A stretch of DNA of 64,000 nt from Deroplatys truncata (GCA_030765065.1 CM060990.1:462467321-462531320); one strand, 5' to 3'; counted from the stretch's first letter, positions 1 to 10,990 are shown. Program-made: numbers and translations. Notes: generated by a model not told the origin, from the sequence alone.

Positions 1-985
1 CGTGACAGAGAAAGCAAAAAGTTCCTCTACATCAGTAAGCATACAAAATACACTTACTTTTGAATAAGAAGAATTTAGAAATAACAGAAATGAGCATTGG
101 TGGCAACTGGGTTGCCTGACCACTGGTACAGAATAACATTTGGTCGGTTTAAACGTTTCTGGTGACCCGCCTGCAATCCCAATCTCCTGCAACACAGACC
201 GTCGCAGCTTTGCTGGGTCAGTAAACAACTCTCCGACAAGCTTGTTTATCATTTGCTGCCGTTACTGCTGTTGTTTTCAAACTTCGTGAAACTGTTGGCG
301 TTGCTATAACCATAGTAAACAAATGGCAAATTCTTTGTTTACCGTTAAGCACGAAAGTTTGATTGGCTCTATGACACTGCTGTACAAAGGTTTGTCCTGC
401 CAGAGTTATCTTGCCACCAGCGACCAACCAATCAAAACTGTGCAACAGTAAACAGAGAAAGAAGCAACTGAATTCACCGAGAGTTACCTTACAGTGGTTG
501 ACGTTACAAAGAGCTGAATAACTCTTGGGTTTTGGTGGAATAAGAATCTTTACTTTATTTTGCTAAAATAAACCAGTTGCATATTGTATAGAGTGCCTGT
601 GAAATTAGTGTACAGATTTTTCCTGTGGTGCAAGTGAATACCCGTGTGCGCATTTTAATATAGTGAACCATTAGTTGCAGATCCAGTGTTAAATTACTAA
701 ACAACGCAAATTACATGCGCTTAACGGAAACAGCGTGGGGGGAAAAGAAGAAAAAAAGAAAGTAAGAAAAAATGAATGAAAAAATACAATATGCAAATTC
801 GCACATGCAATTTGTTGCCAAAATTGCCAATGTTCTTTTTTCCCAACCTTAAATTGCAATACAGCTACTTGGTATTGCATAAGCTAATCCTTATCCTCTA
901 GCCCACATTTTAAGAAATATTGTAACGTTATAACGAGTGTTAACTGCTTGCGCTTTACTGTTGGCGTTGGTCAGTGTGGTTTATT
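1..985. other. No gene recognised
   Basis: AT-rich sequence with only short chance-like open frames. The longest, on the minus strand at 218-445, shows no motif I recognise. No repeat family or RNA gene was identified here. Confidence 0.4.
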
Positions 986-992
986 TGTGTTT

Positions 993-1498
993 ATGATGTC
1001 AGTGAAAAGAAAGCGTACTGTAATGAGCACTGAACAGAAACCCGAAGCGATACAGTGACAGCAGATGGGGGATCATTACAGTTAGGTAAGCCTACAAATT
1101 CTTATTCATATCTTAACGGAAAATATTGAATTACGGTATTATCAATAACAAAAAGCCATTTGTTTTTAGGTAGCCTTGTGTTTTGTAAAACAAAATAGTG
1201 AAACAGCACCAACCAATGCTTATCAAACGGTGGCGCGATTTAGCCGCTCGCATGCGTTGAGAGAAGAAAGTTCAGAATAAAGAACCACCGATTTTATGAA
1301 ATAGTCTTTGTAGATACTGTAATGCATATTTTGATACTGTACACTGCAGTAATTTTTATTAAACATTACTAAATACATTTTGAATTCAATTAAATTCTTC
1401 CTTTCGCTGCTTAAAATCGTTACCATGGATTATCCGAAAACATGGTGTTATCCGAAACGGCTCTGCGCCTTTTAATTCGGTTAAGCGGGGTTCTACTG
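993..1498 (+). mobile_element. Decayed pogo/Tigger-type DNA transposon remnant
   Basis: An ATG at 993 opens a 21-codon frame ending in TGA at 1056-1058. Its basic start (MMSVKRKRTVMSTEQK) resembles the N-terminal psq/CENP-B-like DNA-binding domain of pogo/Tigger transposases; family proteins continue with a helix-turn-helix that is lost here. About 400 bp downstream, 1471-1498 reads as the reverse complement of CAGTAGAACCCCGCTTAACC, a sequence of the kind found at Tigger-like termini and ending in CTG. I could not find the matching left terminus, and the DDE core is absent, so this is a deletion remnant. The family assignment rests on a short motif plus one terminus. Confidence 0.5.
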
Positions 1499-1499
1499 T

Positions 1500-3512
1500 G
1501 CTTGCACCAAAAATCACATTCGTCCATTGTGTTTATAACGACCATTCAAATGACTTGGTTGTATAACTCTTGGCATATCACTATGGACTGATGAACACGA
1601 ATTAGCATTTTAGCAAAACACTATCCTCGGCGATAGCTGTACTCATGTAGTCAAATACCGTGCCGAAAGTAAACCATAATAAAAGTGCCAGTTTTGCTTT
1701 TCAGGCCAATAACTAAACAGTTTTGTATTGGATCATAAACCTCCCAACCATTCTGAACACAAGACACACGCATCACAAACATGAAAACACGTGATTTTAT
1801 GAAGTGAATTGTCTTTTATAAGTTGGGTTTAAGCGTCTTAATTGTTCCTGAAAAGAGGCCATTGTACAGCAAAAGCCAAAGAACTTAACTTTTTTTAGCA
1901 TCATTAGGTTTTCTTTGACAAGTTGTTTATTCTGCTACGAAGTATAACATATTTGAAATTTACCTAATATATTTCCTTGGTGTAAAAATCAACAGGATAC
2001 TTTCTCAAAAAATAAATTTGTGCCATATCCCTTATTGTGCTAAGCCCTGCACTTACAGCATGATATACTATGGAACACATTCGCGAACTAAGAATTCATC
2101 ACACTGACAGTAAAATCCAAAGGTAGCTGCTTTTCTACGATAATGCAAGATCGCAAATCGGCGAGCAGCTGTTTTATATACTGATTAATAACAAATTGGA
2201 AAACGCGTGCTTCACCAGGTTGTAGTCCAAATATGAGTCCCTGTTATTATCAGCTTTTCCGCAAACTTAAAAATCCATTTCGCTATCTGCGTTATACAAC
2301 GTTAAAATTGCCTGTATACGGTTCTGACCTAATGCATCCGAAGGTTAAATTTCAAAGGAATATTAGCCCTAGCCAACATATGCCTACCACAGCGTCGGGA
2401 AGCAGTGATTAAATCCCATGGGGATTATTTCGAACGAAGTTGATATAACCCTGGACTGAGTATGTCTTTCTGCGTACCGTCCGTGCAGACCCCAGGGGAA
2501 AATGCTAGTTATTATTAGGTCACTTGAAAAACAATGGTTCTAATCTAAGTAAATGTCTTCCGAGTCTTTTAAAAACAAACACATTTAAAATTTGAGGACT
2601 GCATGTATCATGGAAATAAAACAAAAACAGTTATTATAAGCACTAATTATTCTATGTATATATGTAGTTAAGTGTATTTTACTGTAAGTTATGATCAAAA
2701 TCATTTAGCCTCAAGCGCTACATGAACATAACACCATTCATAAAAGCACGTATTCGATTGTAGTTTGTTCATTGTTTATAATACGGAAGCGATTTTCACA
2801 CGTAATCACGCTATACTTATATTGGAAAACCATGGAATGATCACATTTCTAGATTAGCAAAGTTTGATTGAATCCATTCCAGTGCAATACAGCAGATCAA
2901 ATAGTCATGTTTCCTACTTGATCGGTAGCTTGACAGTAGTTAGAACAATAATCATTTACCTTCTGGTTGCCGATTTCATTAGTACTTCCCAATTATTTTT
3001 TTATAACTTCAATGGTAAAGCTAAGGCTGTGTGTTTGGATCTCAGTTACCTTTTTAACTTCACCATATTCTCAGGTGTTCAACCACCTATTTCTACCATT
3101 TCATACTCAGGTTGTAGCCATTTTTTTCAATTAACGTAAAAGATTGTGTTGCTTACAAATCGTCTGCGATTTTATCTTCACTATCATCGTCATTCCTTTC
3201 TTCTCAATTTCATTGCCTGTTTCCGGATGCACCTCAAAATTATCTCCTGTTTCGAAGCCTTAAACCAATTCATAAAATTCGCCTTTATCTTCTATCTCTC
3301 ATAAAGCTGATGTCATTTTGTCCTCAAAAGCTGGAATATCAGCTAAAAGACTATATTAAGCTGATGGTGGGAGCCACACAGTAAAATTTTTGCTGCATAC
3401 TTAAGGTGTAACAAGCATACCTTTGGCCGAGTTTAATTTCTACAGGTGTGTTACTTTTCGAGTTATTAACATTTGCATATTGAAACACCTGTATTTTTCA
3501 AAATGAAAAAAA
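1500..3512. other. No gene recognised; flank of element E1
   Basis: AT-rich intergenic sequence. The plus-strand open frame at 2864-3139 begins at TTG rather than ATG and carries no recognisable motif, so it is not called. The stretch ends at the target duplication of E1. Confidence 0.4.
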
Positions 3513-3518
3513 GCTGTC
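3513..3518. repeat. Left target-site duplication of E1 (GCTGTC)
   Basis: Six bases GCTGTC directly abut the AG-starting terminus and are repeated exactly at 20432-20437 after the CT-ending terminus. A 6-bp duplication is characteristic of Polinton/Maverick integration. Confidence 0.8.
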
Positions 3519-3584
3519 AGTAGTAATAAAATGATGGTTCACGGCCACTTAATATGCAGGAATGTGCAATTAATATGCTAATAA

Positions 3585-3619
3585 GCCCCGCCCCCTCCCC
3601 TCCCCCCCGCCCTCCCCGC
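3585..3619 (-). promoter_or_regulatory. G-quadruplex-prone tract near E1 left terminus
   Basis: The plus strand is nearly pure C with runs of 4-7, broken by single G or T bases; the minus strand therefore has at least four G-runs. The mirror copy lies at 20331-20363. Each tract sits about 65-70 bp from an element end, so it could affect end processing or replication; that role is inference. Confidence 0.55.
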
Positions 3620-4494
3620 AGTGCCTTGGTAGTTTTAGTTGCAGCTGAGGGTCATAAATCTTGTTGAGTACAATGGAAGCTTGACAGTTAAGCAATTAAG
3701 GTTATCCTTCACCTGTCAAAACGAACAAAGGGGCCATAAATTTAAGGTTCTGTAACAAAGGCGAGATGTTTTTCCTACCCATTCCACATCAGGCCACTTC
3801 TGCACCTGTTGCAGTTACCCACCCCCATTTCCATTGTTTGTCGAACACGTGCGGGACCAAAGAGCTTACTGGACAAAGGAAGGGATTTCTATTGTGTGCC
3901 TTTCTATTGTCCGGGACAAGGCTACTTTCTGGCATACTCATTCCACTAGCTTTTAACAAAAGAACAATGCTTACCCTTCAGCTGTCAAAATGAACAAAGC
4001 CCATGATGAATTAGGGTCGTGACAAAGAGAACCTAAAGCCAGTTAACAGAGAAACAAGTTCTATTGTCCGGGGCAAGCCTTTATTTCTCATTCCACTGCC
4101 CCATAACAAAGCCGGTCCCTTGCAATTGTTTCTCGAGCACTGCTAGCTTAACAAAAGAATCTGAAGGTGGCTTCATGCTCGTCCTGTCCTTGTTCGCGTG
4201 AAAGAGAGAGAAGCTTGTTTACCAGCTATGCGTAAACAACGTCAGAGTCGGCCATCATTATTTTTGCCCTGAGGGGCTGTTCTCTCCGATGTTTTACGAG
4301 ATCCTACGAATATATCCGAGAATAGTTAAACAAGCTCTCTGTTTATGTGGTTGACTTTTCAATCGCGATATGAAAATGTATTTAACCTATGTAATTACAA
4401 GCATTAAACCTCTGCGTGGATATCCATAGATCGGTGTTCGATTCTTACTGTAATCAAAAGTTTATTGCTAATGAGAAATTAATGATTGATATTA

Positions 4495-6535
4495 TATCAT
4501 TACCTTAATTAATAAAAGGGCGTTCAGAGGATTGTAGCTCGAATCTTACCCAGCGAAACTTTAATGCTTAATAAATATTAAACTATGCAAGGTGTGATTA
4601 AAATGCATTTAACAAATATAATTTAATTTTTCATACATCATTACCCTAATTAATGAAAGGGTGTTCAGAAGGTTCTAGCTTGAATCTGCGAAACTCTAAT
4701 GCTTAATAAATATTAAACTATGCACGGACAGATTAAAACGTATTTAACAAATATAATTTAATTTTTCATACATCATTACCCTAATTAATGAAAGGGTGTT
4801 CAGAAGGTTCTAGGTCGAATCTGCGAAACTCTAATGCATAATAAATATTAAACTATGCACGGCCAGATTAAAACGTATTTAACAAATATAATTTAATTTT
4901 TTATACATCATTACCCTAAATAATGAAAGGGTGTTCAGAAGAATATAGCTCGAATCTACGAAACTCTAATGCTTAATAAATATTAAACTATGCACGGCCA
5001 GATTAAAACGTGTTTAACAAATATAATTTAATTTATACGACATTACAATGTTTAACGAGCTGTATTCTTAGAAACCCAGAGGACCCTAGTTCAAATCTTG
5101 CCCTGCGAAACGCTATAAAACTATTAAGTTATTGAAGCAGGGGGCGGTCGGATTAAAATTGCATTTAAAAACTATCATTGTTTATATTAAACCACCGCGT
5201 ATATTTAGATATCCCGATGCCTAGACACCATTCTTTCTTCTTCTCCTCTCTTTTTCTTTCTATCTATCTCTTTCTTTCTCCACGACTTGTACACATTCAG
5301 GCGTTCACATATGCACGAGCACTTGTACACACATCAGCAAACATACACCAGTACACGCACACACGCACACAAACGCACACGCGCAAGCACATACACACAC
5401 GCGCAAACACATACACACGCACATACATACACCAGCACACACGCATACATACACCAGCATACACGCATTCACGCATCTCATACGTACACATACATACACC
5501 AGTGCTCTTACACTCACACATACATATACATGGACACACGCACACGCATACACACACATACACGCACACACACTCACATGCATACATACATACGCCGTTA
5601 CACTTGCACATACGCACACGACCACACACACACGCGCGCGCGCAAGCACATATGCCTGTTCTATTACACCCAGCAGCACCAATCCACACACGCACACGCA
5701 TACACACGCACACACCAACTCACGCGCATGTCCTGAATGAAAAGAGACAAAATGATGCAATAAAAACTAATTATAGTTTGGGATGCAAGGCACATTTACG
5801 AATTGTTCGAAACTGGTCTGGATGCATGGGTTCGAATCCTAGGAGTGATTACAAATTCATCTTCTAATAACTCCAAAACTAATTAAAATAAAGACGGTAA
5901 ATAAAGTTTAGTACTTTTATGCCATTAGCCCGTTTCTTCTGCATGTATATTAGAGTACCAGGTGTCATGGGTTCGATCCTTAATTTTAAAAATCTCAATT
6001 ATCTCAGAAACTAACCTGGATAGAGGAGCGGACCAAAGCATGATTGTTAGCTCCTATGATGGACAATTAATGCCTTATATAATTTCCAATCAGTTGTCCC
6101 TAGCTCGAATCCCGATCTTTCAGTGACTTCCTTAATTTTCCAGTGTACACTAGAATATATCACTTAGATCGATGCTGTAACTGCATACAGGTCTTTTAAA
6201 CACGTCAAACTAATATTATAAATAATTTTGTTTCTGGTGTTCCGAGTTCGAATACCGATTCAATGAAATTTGCTTATAAATTTAATAACATAGTAAATAA
6301 TTAAGATAAAAGTCACCTAATAAACCTTATTACGTTTATGTCATCAGTTAGTATCTTGCGGGTATATATTCGGGTACCTGACGTCCAGGGTTCGATTCTT
6401 AAGTTTAAATCTCAATTATCGCAGAAACTAGCAGAGATAAGGCCGCGGACGAAAGCATGTTTGATAGCTCCTACAATGAACAATTAATGCTGTATATAAT
6501 TTCCAATCAGTTGCCCCTAGTTCGAATCCCGATCT
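4495..6535 (+). repeat. B-box/tRNA-like repeat array, left arm of E1
   Basis: Eleven copies of a GGTTCGAATCC-like motif (a tRNA T-arm or Pol III B-box shape) occur near 4540, 4680, 4816, 4950, 5090, 5833, 5973, 6116, 6248, 6393 and 6523. Spacing is mostly 130-145 bp. The first four lie in a clear tandem repeat of about 135 bp whose units share AATGCTTAATAAATATTAAAC. Later units are more diverged and share blocks such as CAATCAGTTG next to the motif. I do not see complete cloverleaf tRNAs. They may be decayed tRNA-like sequences or arrays of TFIIIC-type sites. Confidence 0.5.
5327..5722 (+). repeat. CA-rich, Z-DNA-prone imperfect repeat, left arm
   Basis: Degenerate (ACAC/CATACA) sequence containing a GCGCGCGCGC core near 5634-5643. 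It creates long spurious histidine/threonine-rich open frames in several phases, which are not called as genes. The right-arm copy is 18254-18650. Confidence 0.85.
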
Positions 6536-6789
6536 TTCAATGACTTTCTTAATTTTCCTCTGTACACTAGAATGTAACTGCATGCAGCTTTGTGTAAAGA
6601 CATTATGGATGTACTCTGAGAGTGAGAGCGAGAGAGAGCGGGAGGAAGTGAAACAAGTAGGGATAGAAGTGCCGAGAGCCTCTGCGCATGCGCAGCAAGA
6701 GATGATGTCATTGGCTGCAATAATCACGTGAGTGTAAGCATCACAGCAATGATGACTTGCCGGCATCGCCTGGAGGGGGTTTAGATCCG

Positions 6790-6797
6790 TATATAAA
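6790..6797 (+). promoter_or_regulatory. TATA box of the arm gene (left copy)
   Basis: TATATAAA, identical in the mirror copy at 17203-17210. It lies about 130 bp upstream of a consensus splice donor (CAAG|GTGAGT, intron from 6928) and about 840 bp upstream of the 115-aa reading frame. Conservation in both arms and the downstream donor support a Pol II promoter. Confidence 0.6.
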
Positions 6798-6927
6798 CAG
6801 ATATCTGCTCATGTTAGAACTTTTGTGTACTTATTAACTTTACATTTAAGTTTTAAAGAACTTTAAAAGCAACGCAAGGTGCAGGCCATCTACACGTACA
6901 GCGCATATCAACACATAACAATGCAAG

Positions 6928-7630
6928 GTGAGTTTTTTACATAACTATACAAAATCACTGTTGGCTTTTACAATACATTTAATTTTGTTTAAACTTTTCA
7001 GTACGTGAAAGACGATTTGTTGCAAAGAGCATCATATTTTCTAATCTGTGCTTTACATTCACATGGATTTCACTGCGTACTCTTCTCCAGTTCACATGAT
7101 TTTCGCCGCACATTCTTCTTACATAAACATTCATACGATTTCCCCCCCTCATTATTTGTTTCACTATACACTCACATGATTTACTCTACTCATTCTTTGT
7201 TCCCCTGCAGGTTCATGCTCTGTTAACATTCACACGACTTTTTCTGCACATTCTTTGCTTCCATTAACATTCACACGATCTTCGCTGCACATTCTTCGTA
7301 CATAAACAATCATACGATTTTCCCCACTCATTCTTTGTTTCACTATACATTCGCACACGATTTCCTCTACTCATTCTTTGGTTCTCTGCTGGCTCATCTT
7401 CAATGAACATTCACATGATTTTCTGTACTTATTATTTGTTTCTCTACACATTCATACGATTTTTGCTGCACATTCTTCTATTAATATTCACACGATTTTC
7501 TCCATTCGTTCTTTGTTTCTCTACACATTCATAGGCATACTTACAAAACATGCACACACCCTAGTTCTAATATAAAGAAGTGTATAACATGTTCTTCAAC
7601 TTGAATAATGTAGTGAAAATAATAATTCAG
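6928..7630 (+). other. Predicted 5' intron with internal tandem repeat
   Basis: Donor GTGAGT at 6928 and acceptor TTCAG at 7626-7630 frame a 703-bp intron. Most of it (about 7050-7560) is a diverged tandem repeat with recurring blocks such as CATTCACACGATTTTC and TCATTCTTTGTTTC. The ATG just before the donor is not in frame with the main coding region after splicing and would give only a short upstream ORF. The right-arm intron is only about 444 bp, so the repeat has expanded or contracted since duplication. Confidence 0.55.
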
Positions 7631-7634
7631 GACA

Positions 7635-7982
7635 ATGTCTGTTACAGATTGTATAGCTGATAGACTTAACAAGATGGTTGAAGAGCGTGGTTTCCTACCG
7701 ACTCGTCGAGTTCAAGATCTCGAAATAGGTCTTAACTATGAGATAAAGTCCTTAAAGAGAGTTCAAACAAGATATGGTACCAGGATCGTATCTTCGCTGG
7801 AGGATTGTCAAGTGTTCTTGCCAGAGCGCTATTATTCGTTAACCAGTCAAGAGATTGCAGAAATACCTGGGAACGTATACCTCCAGTATAACGATATGGC
7901 AGAGATGGGGAAATTTAAGACATGTAAATTGTCTTTTTTACATGCAAAGAAGGTGCGTAGAAGTGTCAAACTTAAGTATTGA
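7635..7982 (+). CDS. Small virus-like accessory protein, possible OB-fold (left-arm copy)
   Basis: An intact 115-residue frame starts at ATG 7635, five bases after a consensus acceptor. The protein is charged, with a basic C terminus (KKVRRSVKLKY). The middle has a beta-strand-rich pattern: a stretch ending in YEIKSLKRVQTRYGTRIV, then a VFLPERY motif, then a YLQYN segment and a final hydrophobic/basic strand. This pattern resembles short proteins often found beside virus-like genes in arthropod mobile elements, and I infer a possible nucleic-acid-binding OB-like fold. No catalytic residues are visible. The near-identical mirror copy at 16276-16623 shows the frame has been kept open in both arms, unlike the capsid-like genes. 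Transcription runs toward the centre of the palindrome. Function is not established. Confidence 0.6.
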   Translation: MSVTDCIADRLNKMVEERGFLPTRRVQDLEIGLNYEIKSLKRVQTRYGTRIVSSLEDCQVFLPERYYSLTSQEIAEIPGNVYLQYNDMAEMGKFKTCKLSFLHAKKVRRSVKLKY

Positions 7983-8344
7983 ATGTTCTCCTATTTCACA
8001 ATGAAAAATTCTAAATAAAACAACTGACTCATTGATATTACATATAAAGATACAAAAGATGCATATTATAGAATTTTATAAAAAATTTACGAAATCACAA
8101 TATCACATGCTTTGAGTTTAATTATATCTAGCGCATTGAAATAACTCTAAATATCCGAATGTTTATACAAATCTTTGTGCTTCATTTTACATGTATCATA
8201 TGCTTCATTTTACATGTATCATAACAAAAAATGTAATTCTTTTCAGGTTGCCTTTACTTGACCAAGATAGTTTTCTAAGACTTTCATTGTGCAATGTTTC
8301 AGGGTGTGCAATAAGAGGAAGAAGAAGAGGAACAGCCTGCTGCC

Positions 8345-9703
8345 ATGCAAAGGATGCTGACGCTATTGGAGGGTAGAATAAGCACCATCGGCACCTACAA
8401 GAAACATTTCGGCAAGAAGCGGGTGCTGAGACATCTACATCACCGAAACACGTTAAGACAGGATCCTTATACAACATTACAGGTGTAACGGTATTACTTA
8501 CAAATGTTATTTATTGTGATGTTTGTGTATGTGTGTTTACTTCATGTAAAGCCATCTTGTGACGTCATTCATTTGTTCGGTTTGTAGCTCCATCTGGTGT
8601 TAGCTATTTGCGGCAGTATTAGTTTTTGTTTGAAAGAATTTTAAATTTTTATTTAATTCTGTTTCACTGTCCTCCGGCTAGCTATTATTTCTCGGTCGAA
8701 CATGTTTCTTGATCAGGGTGTGTAAACGGAAAGGAATCTTTTATCCAAATATAACTGATGAAGAAATTTGTTTTACACATTTATTGTCGAACACGTTAAC
8801 TATCACATTTATACATTGATCTTAACACTTGCCAAACTGAAACTGTTATAATAACTTCTTACTGATCACTCTTAATTTGCGTACTTCAACTTTTTGTATA
8901 ATTAACCTTACAACACTTTAGATTATTCATAATTCTGCTGCGCGTAACTTGTGAATCGATACCCGACGTTTGCCGTACAAATACTTTCGACGAACTGACT
9001 GACTGAAGACGACGTGTAGTGTACAAGATTTTTGATGAACTGAACGACTTTACCTCAAACCTACCCTATTTATACTCCTACACACCGATATGCCTAAAGA
9101 TTATAACTGAACTGCAATTGGCTAATAAAACGCGCCAACATTAGCGTCTATTTTTATATCCAATGAAAATTATGAATACATATGCTCTAGGGAAACGTTC
9201 CAGAAGTTTCTCAAGGAAACAACGCGCCAATATTACGTAACTTCCTCGTTTCCAATACTGATAAACAGCTCACCCCCTCGCTGCATTATTGCACTATTAT
9301 TGACAGTTTCAGTAAGGTCGTATAAACTTACTTATCAACAATAATTACAGTCAAGAAACATCTCAAATCAATGTCACATAAAAATGCATATTCATATTAC
9401 AATCATTATTTACATTTAAGTAATTTGTGATACAAATTACTGCATCACAGGGTATACGATGAAAAAATACGGACAATTTTGTATACAATTCAATGCATAG
9501 CTGAGAGTTAGCTTGAACGAGTCTCCCTATATTGACTGAAATTATGCATTGTGAGCAATAATTTAAGTGACTGTGAAAATACTTTAAGTAATGGTGAAAT
9601 TTGTATCCTAAAAGACTTGAGCCCTGTATACATTAACAGCATTAAGACTGTTTGCCACGCTGGAATACAAATTATGAAAATAAAAAGACTTTCATATAAA
9701 TAA
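8345..9703 (+). pseudogene. Gene X, left-arm copy, split by a solo LTR
   Basis: The left counterpart of the right-arm gene at 15553-15935. Starting from the ATG at 8345 the frame matches the right copy only briefly. A small indel near 8373-8380 changes the frame, and at 8484 a 964-bp LTR interrupts it. The distal part resumes at 9452 and runs to the TAA at 9703. It lies downstream of, and on the same strand as, the 115-aa gene. Product unrecognised; clearly non-functional here. Confidence 0.5.
8484..9447 (+). mobile_element. Solo LTR inserted in E1 left arm
   Basis: The insert begins TGTAACGG and ends TGCATCA, so it has TG...CA ends, and is flanked by the 4-bp direct repeat CAGG (8480-8483 and 9448-9451). 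Removing the insert plus one CAGG restores exactly the uninterrupted right-arm sequence around 15809. It therefore inserted after the arms existed. Internal blocks (CCTCCGGCTAGCTATT near 8672 and CAGCTCACCCCCTCG near 9267) recur in the related sequence at 26590-27395. No protease, reverse transcriptase or integrase is present, which fits a solo LTR. Confidence 0.8.
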
Positions 9704-10009
9704 TACAGAAATTTGCATAACCTGCTGTTACAAGTGTAATGACATATACAGAAACAATGAGTCGGATGAGAAACTGATGGAAATGTTAGATAAATAATAA
9801 CAATAAAAGAATTAAGGTATGCTTTTACATAGTGTTTTTATTCATTAAAAATCCTTGCATTCCTAATGAAAAATAAATCATTACAATGATTAGTTTAAGT
9901 TATGTCACAATGATCAAAAAGAGAACCGTCTTTAGATGCATTACTCGATCTTAAGTCAGAGCACCAAAAAATGACAAATCACGGCTTCTCCATTTTAGAT
10001 GTGGTGTCA

Positions 10010-10352
10010 CTATTCAGGTAAATCCCTGTAACACAGCAGGTTGAGTATGCAGATCCATGATCCTAAATGGTGAAACAGAGTCTTATCCAGCTTAACAGTC
10101 TTGAGGATCTCAGCATCAGAAAGTCGAATCACAGGCCTTCTCCACTCGATGAGTACAGGTTTAACAACAGCCTTCTCTTCACCCTGAGACGGTGTAAAGT
10201 ATATAAATGTTCAACTTGACAAGGGATTCTAAACTCGTTGTTAGAGTCCAGAACTGATGTATTATATGGTGAAAACACATGTTCCTCTTCTTAGTGATCT
10301 TGTCGTCGAATCTCGGTGTCAATGAGGTTTGGGTAACATTGAAGATGCCCAT
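10010..10352 (-). pseudogene. Frame-broken capsid-like (hexon/MCP) fragment, left-arm copy
   Basis: Minus-strand mirror of 14904-15246. It starts with an ATG at 10350-10352, only two bases after the stop of the preceding gene, and the first frame ends at TGA 10179-10181. Later conserved-looking segments continue in other frames. Motifs include MGIFNVTQTS at the start and an EWRRPVIRLSDAEILK segment near the end. These resemble the N-terminal part of major capsid proteins encoded by arthropod Polinton/adintovirus-type elements. The rest of the capsid gene is missing because the arm moves directly into gene X on the other strand. The frame breaks are the same as in the right arm. The assignment comes from recalled family patterns, not a search. 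Confidence 0.5.
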
Positions 10353-10354
10353 GA

Positions 10355-10708
10355 TTATAGGATTCTGAAGCCCAATAACTGTAGGAACTGCTGATTGCGT
10401 GATGTTAACCTGATGGGTGTCAAGGGCAGAGCATGATGTGTGCGTCGAATCATTCCATTATTATATCCTCGACGTCGTTGACTTCTTCTAAAATCTATAG
10501 GCATTATGCTTATATCCTTGTTTCTAAAGGCAATGATATTGCTGTTACGCTCCCCTGTTTCCTCTATGAAGCTGATGTTTATGAACAACAGGTAAAATTT
10601 GATTTGATGGTTCCTGTGAAATACGGTATCCAGCCGTAACAGATGGGAAAACTGATAGATGGTGTGTCCGCTTTTACTGTAGAGGAAGGAGACTGATGCA
10701 ATACTATG
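10355..10708 (-). CDS. Virus-like structural-region protein of unknown function (left-arm copy)
   Basis: An open frame of 118 codons lies between TAG at 10709-10711 and the stop at 10355. In-frame sequence of the same character continues upstream of that TAG, so the gene is probably longer and interrupted. The C-terminal half is basic (RRSQRRRG) and ends in LTPIRLTSRNQQFLQLLGF. Similar C termini occur in proteins placed just before capsid genes in arthropod adinto-like elements. No ATG begins the open segment. The gene sits between the pX-like gene (upstream, minus strand) and the capsid-like fragment (downstream), as expected for a late structural cluster. I cannot name the protein. It is near-identical to the right-arm copy. 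Confidence 0.5.
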   Translation of the reverse strand, partial: HSIASVSFLYSKSGHTIYQFSHLLRLDTVFHRNHQIKFYLLFINISFIEETGERNSNIIAFRNKDISIMPIDFRRSQRRRGYNNGMIRRTHHALPLTPIRLTSRNQQFLQLLGFRIL

Positions 10709-10862
10709 CTAAATTCGTATGATGCTCAACCTAAATATATTCACTAGAAAATCAGATTCAGACAGCTGATTAGATGGAATAACTTTGTCACTGAAGGGCC
10801 ACAGAACGTTCCTATAGAACAATCACTGGAAAAAATCAAGAGTAAAAGGACATTTTAATGAC

Positions 10863-10864
<2 letters not shown>

Positions 10865-10908
<44 letters not shown>
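10865..10908 (+). repeat. (TTA)n microsatellite in E1 left arm
   Basis: About 15 TTA units. The mirror site in the right arm at about 14374-14391 has only a few units, so slippage followed arm formation. Confidence 0.9.
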
Positions 10909-10910
<2 letters not shown>

Positions 10911-10990
10911 CTGATCTAATAAAGAAGACATTCGCATCCTAATATGAGGAATCTTAAAACATTGGACATACAAGACGGGATCTATGTTAA

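Larger units (their letters stand above)
3519..10955 (+). repeat. E1 left inverted arm
   Basis: This arm is matched in reverse complement by 14326-20431. Order from the terminus: C-rich tract, 135-bp repeats and B-box-like motifs, CA-rich tract, TATA box, 5' exon, repeat-filled intron, 115-aa gene, gene X (split by a solo LTR), then the capsid-like fragment and a small gene on the opposite strand, and a (TTA)n run. Homology ends near 10955, just beside the stop codon of the pX-like gene in the loop. Confidence 0.9.

Noticed and set aside
2864..3139. 91-aa hydrophobic open frame
   Set aside because: Starts at TTG, has no motif, and lies in AT-rich DNA where such frames are expected by chance.
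4495..5035. CRISPR-like spaced repeats
   Set aside because: Units of 135 bp repeat along their whole length with no unique spacers, and the context is eukaryotic.
5178..5867. Long His/Thr-rich and Cys/Val-rich open frames in the CA/TG repeats of both E1 arms
   Set aside because: They arise from dinucleotide-like repeat in several frames and both strands, and have no domain; treated as repeat artefacts.
8191..8477. Small open frames on both strands upstream of gene X
   Set aside because: They are alternative frames of gene X and its upstream region and are not conserved between the arms.
10433..10639. Plus-strand frame opposite the small structural-region gene (and its mirror at 14617-14823)
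   Set aside because: Shadow of the minus-strand frame, whose basic composition and position beside the capsid-like start are more convincing.
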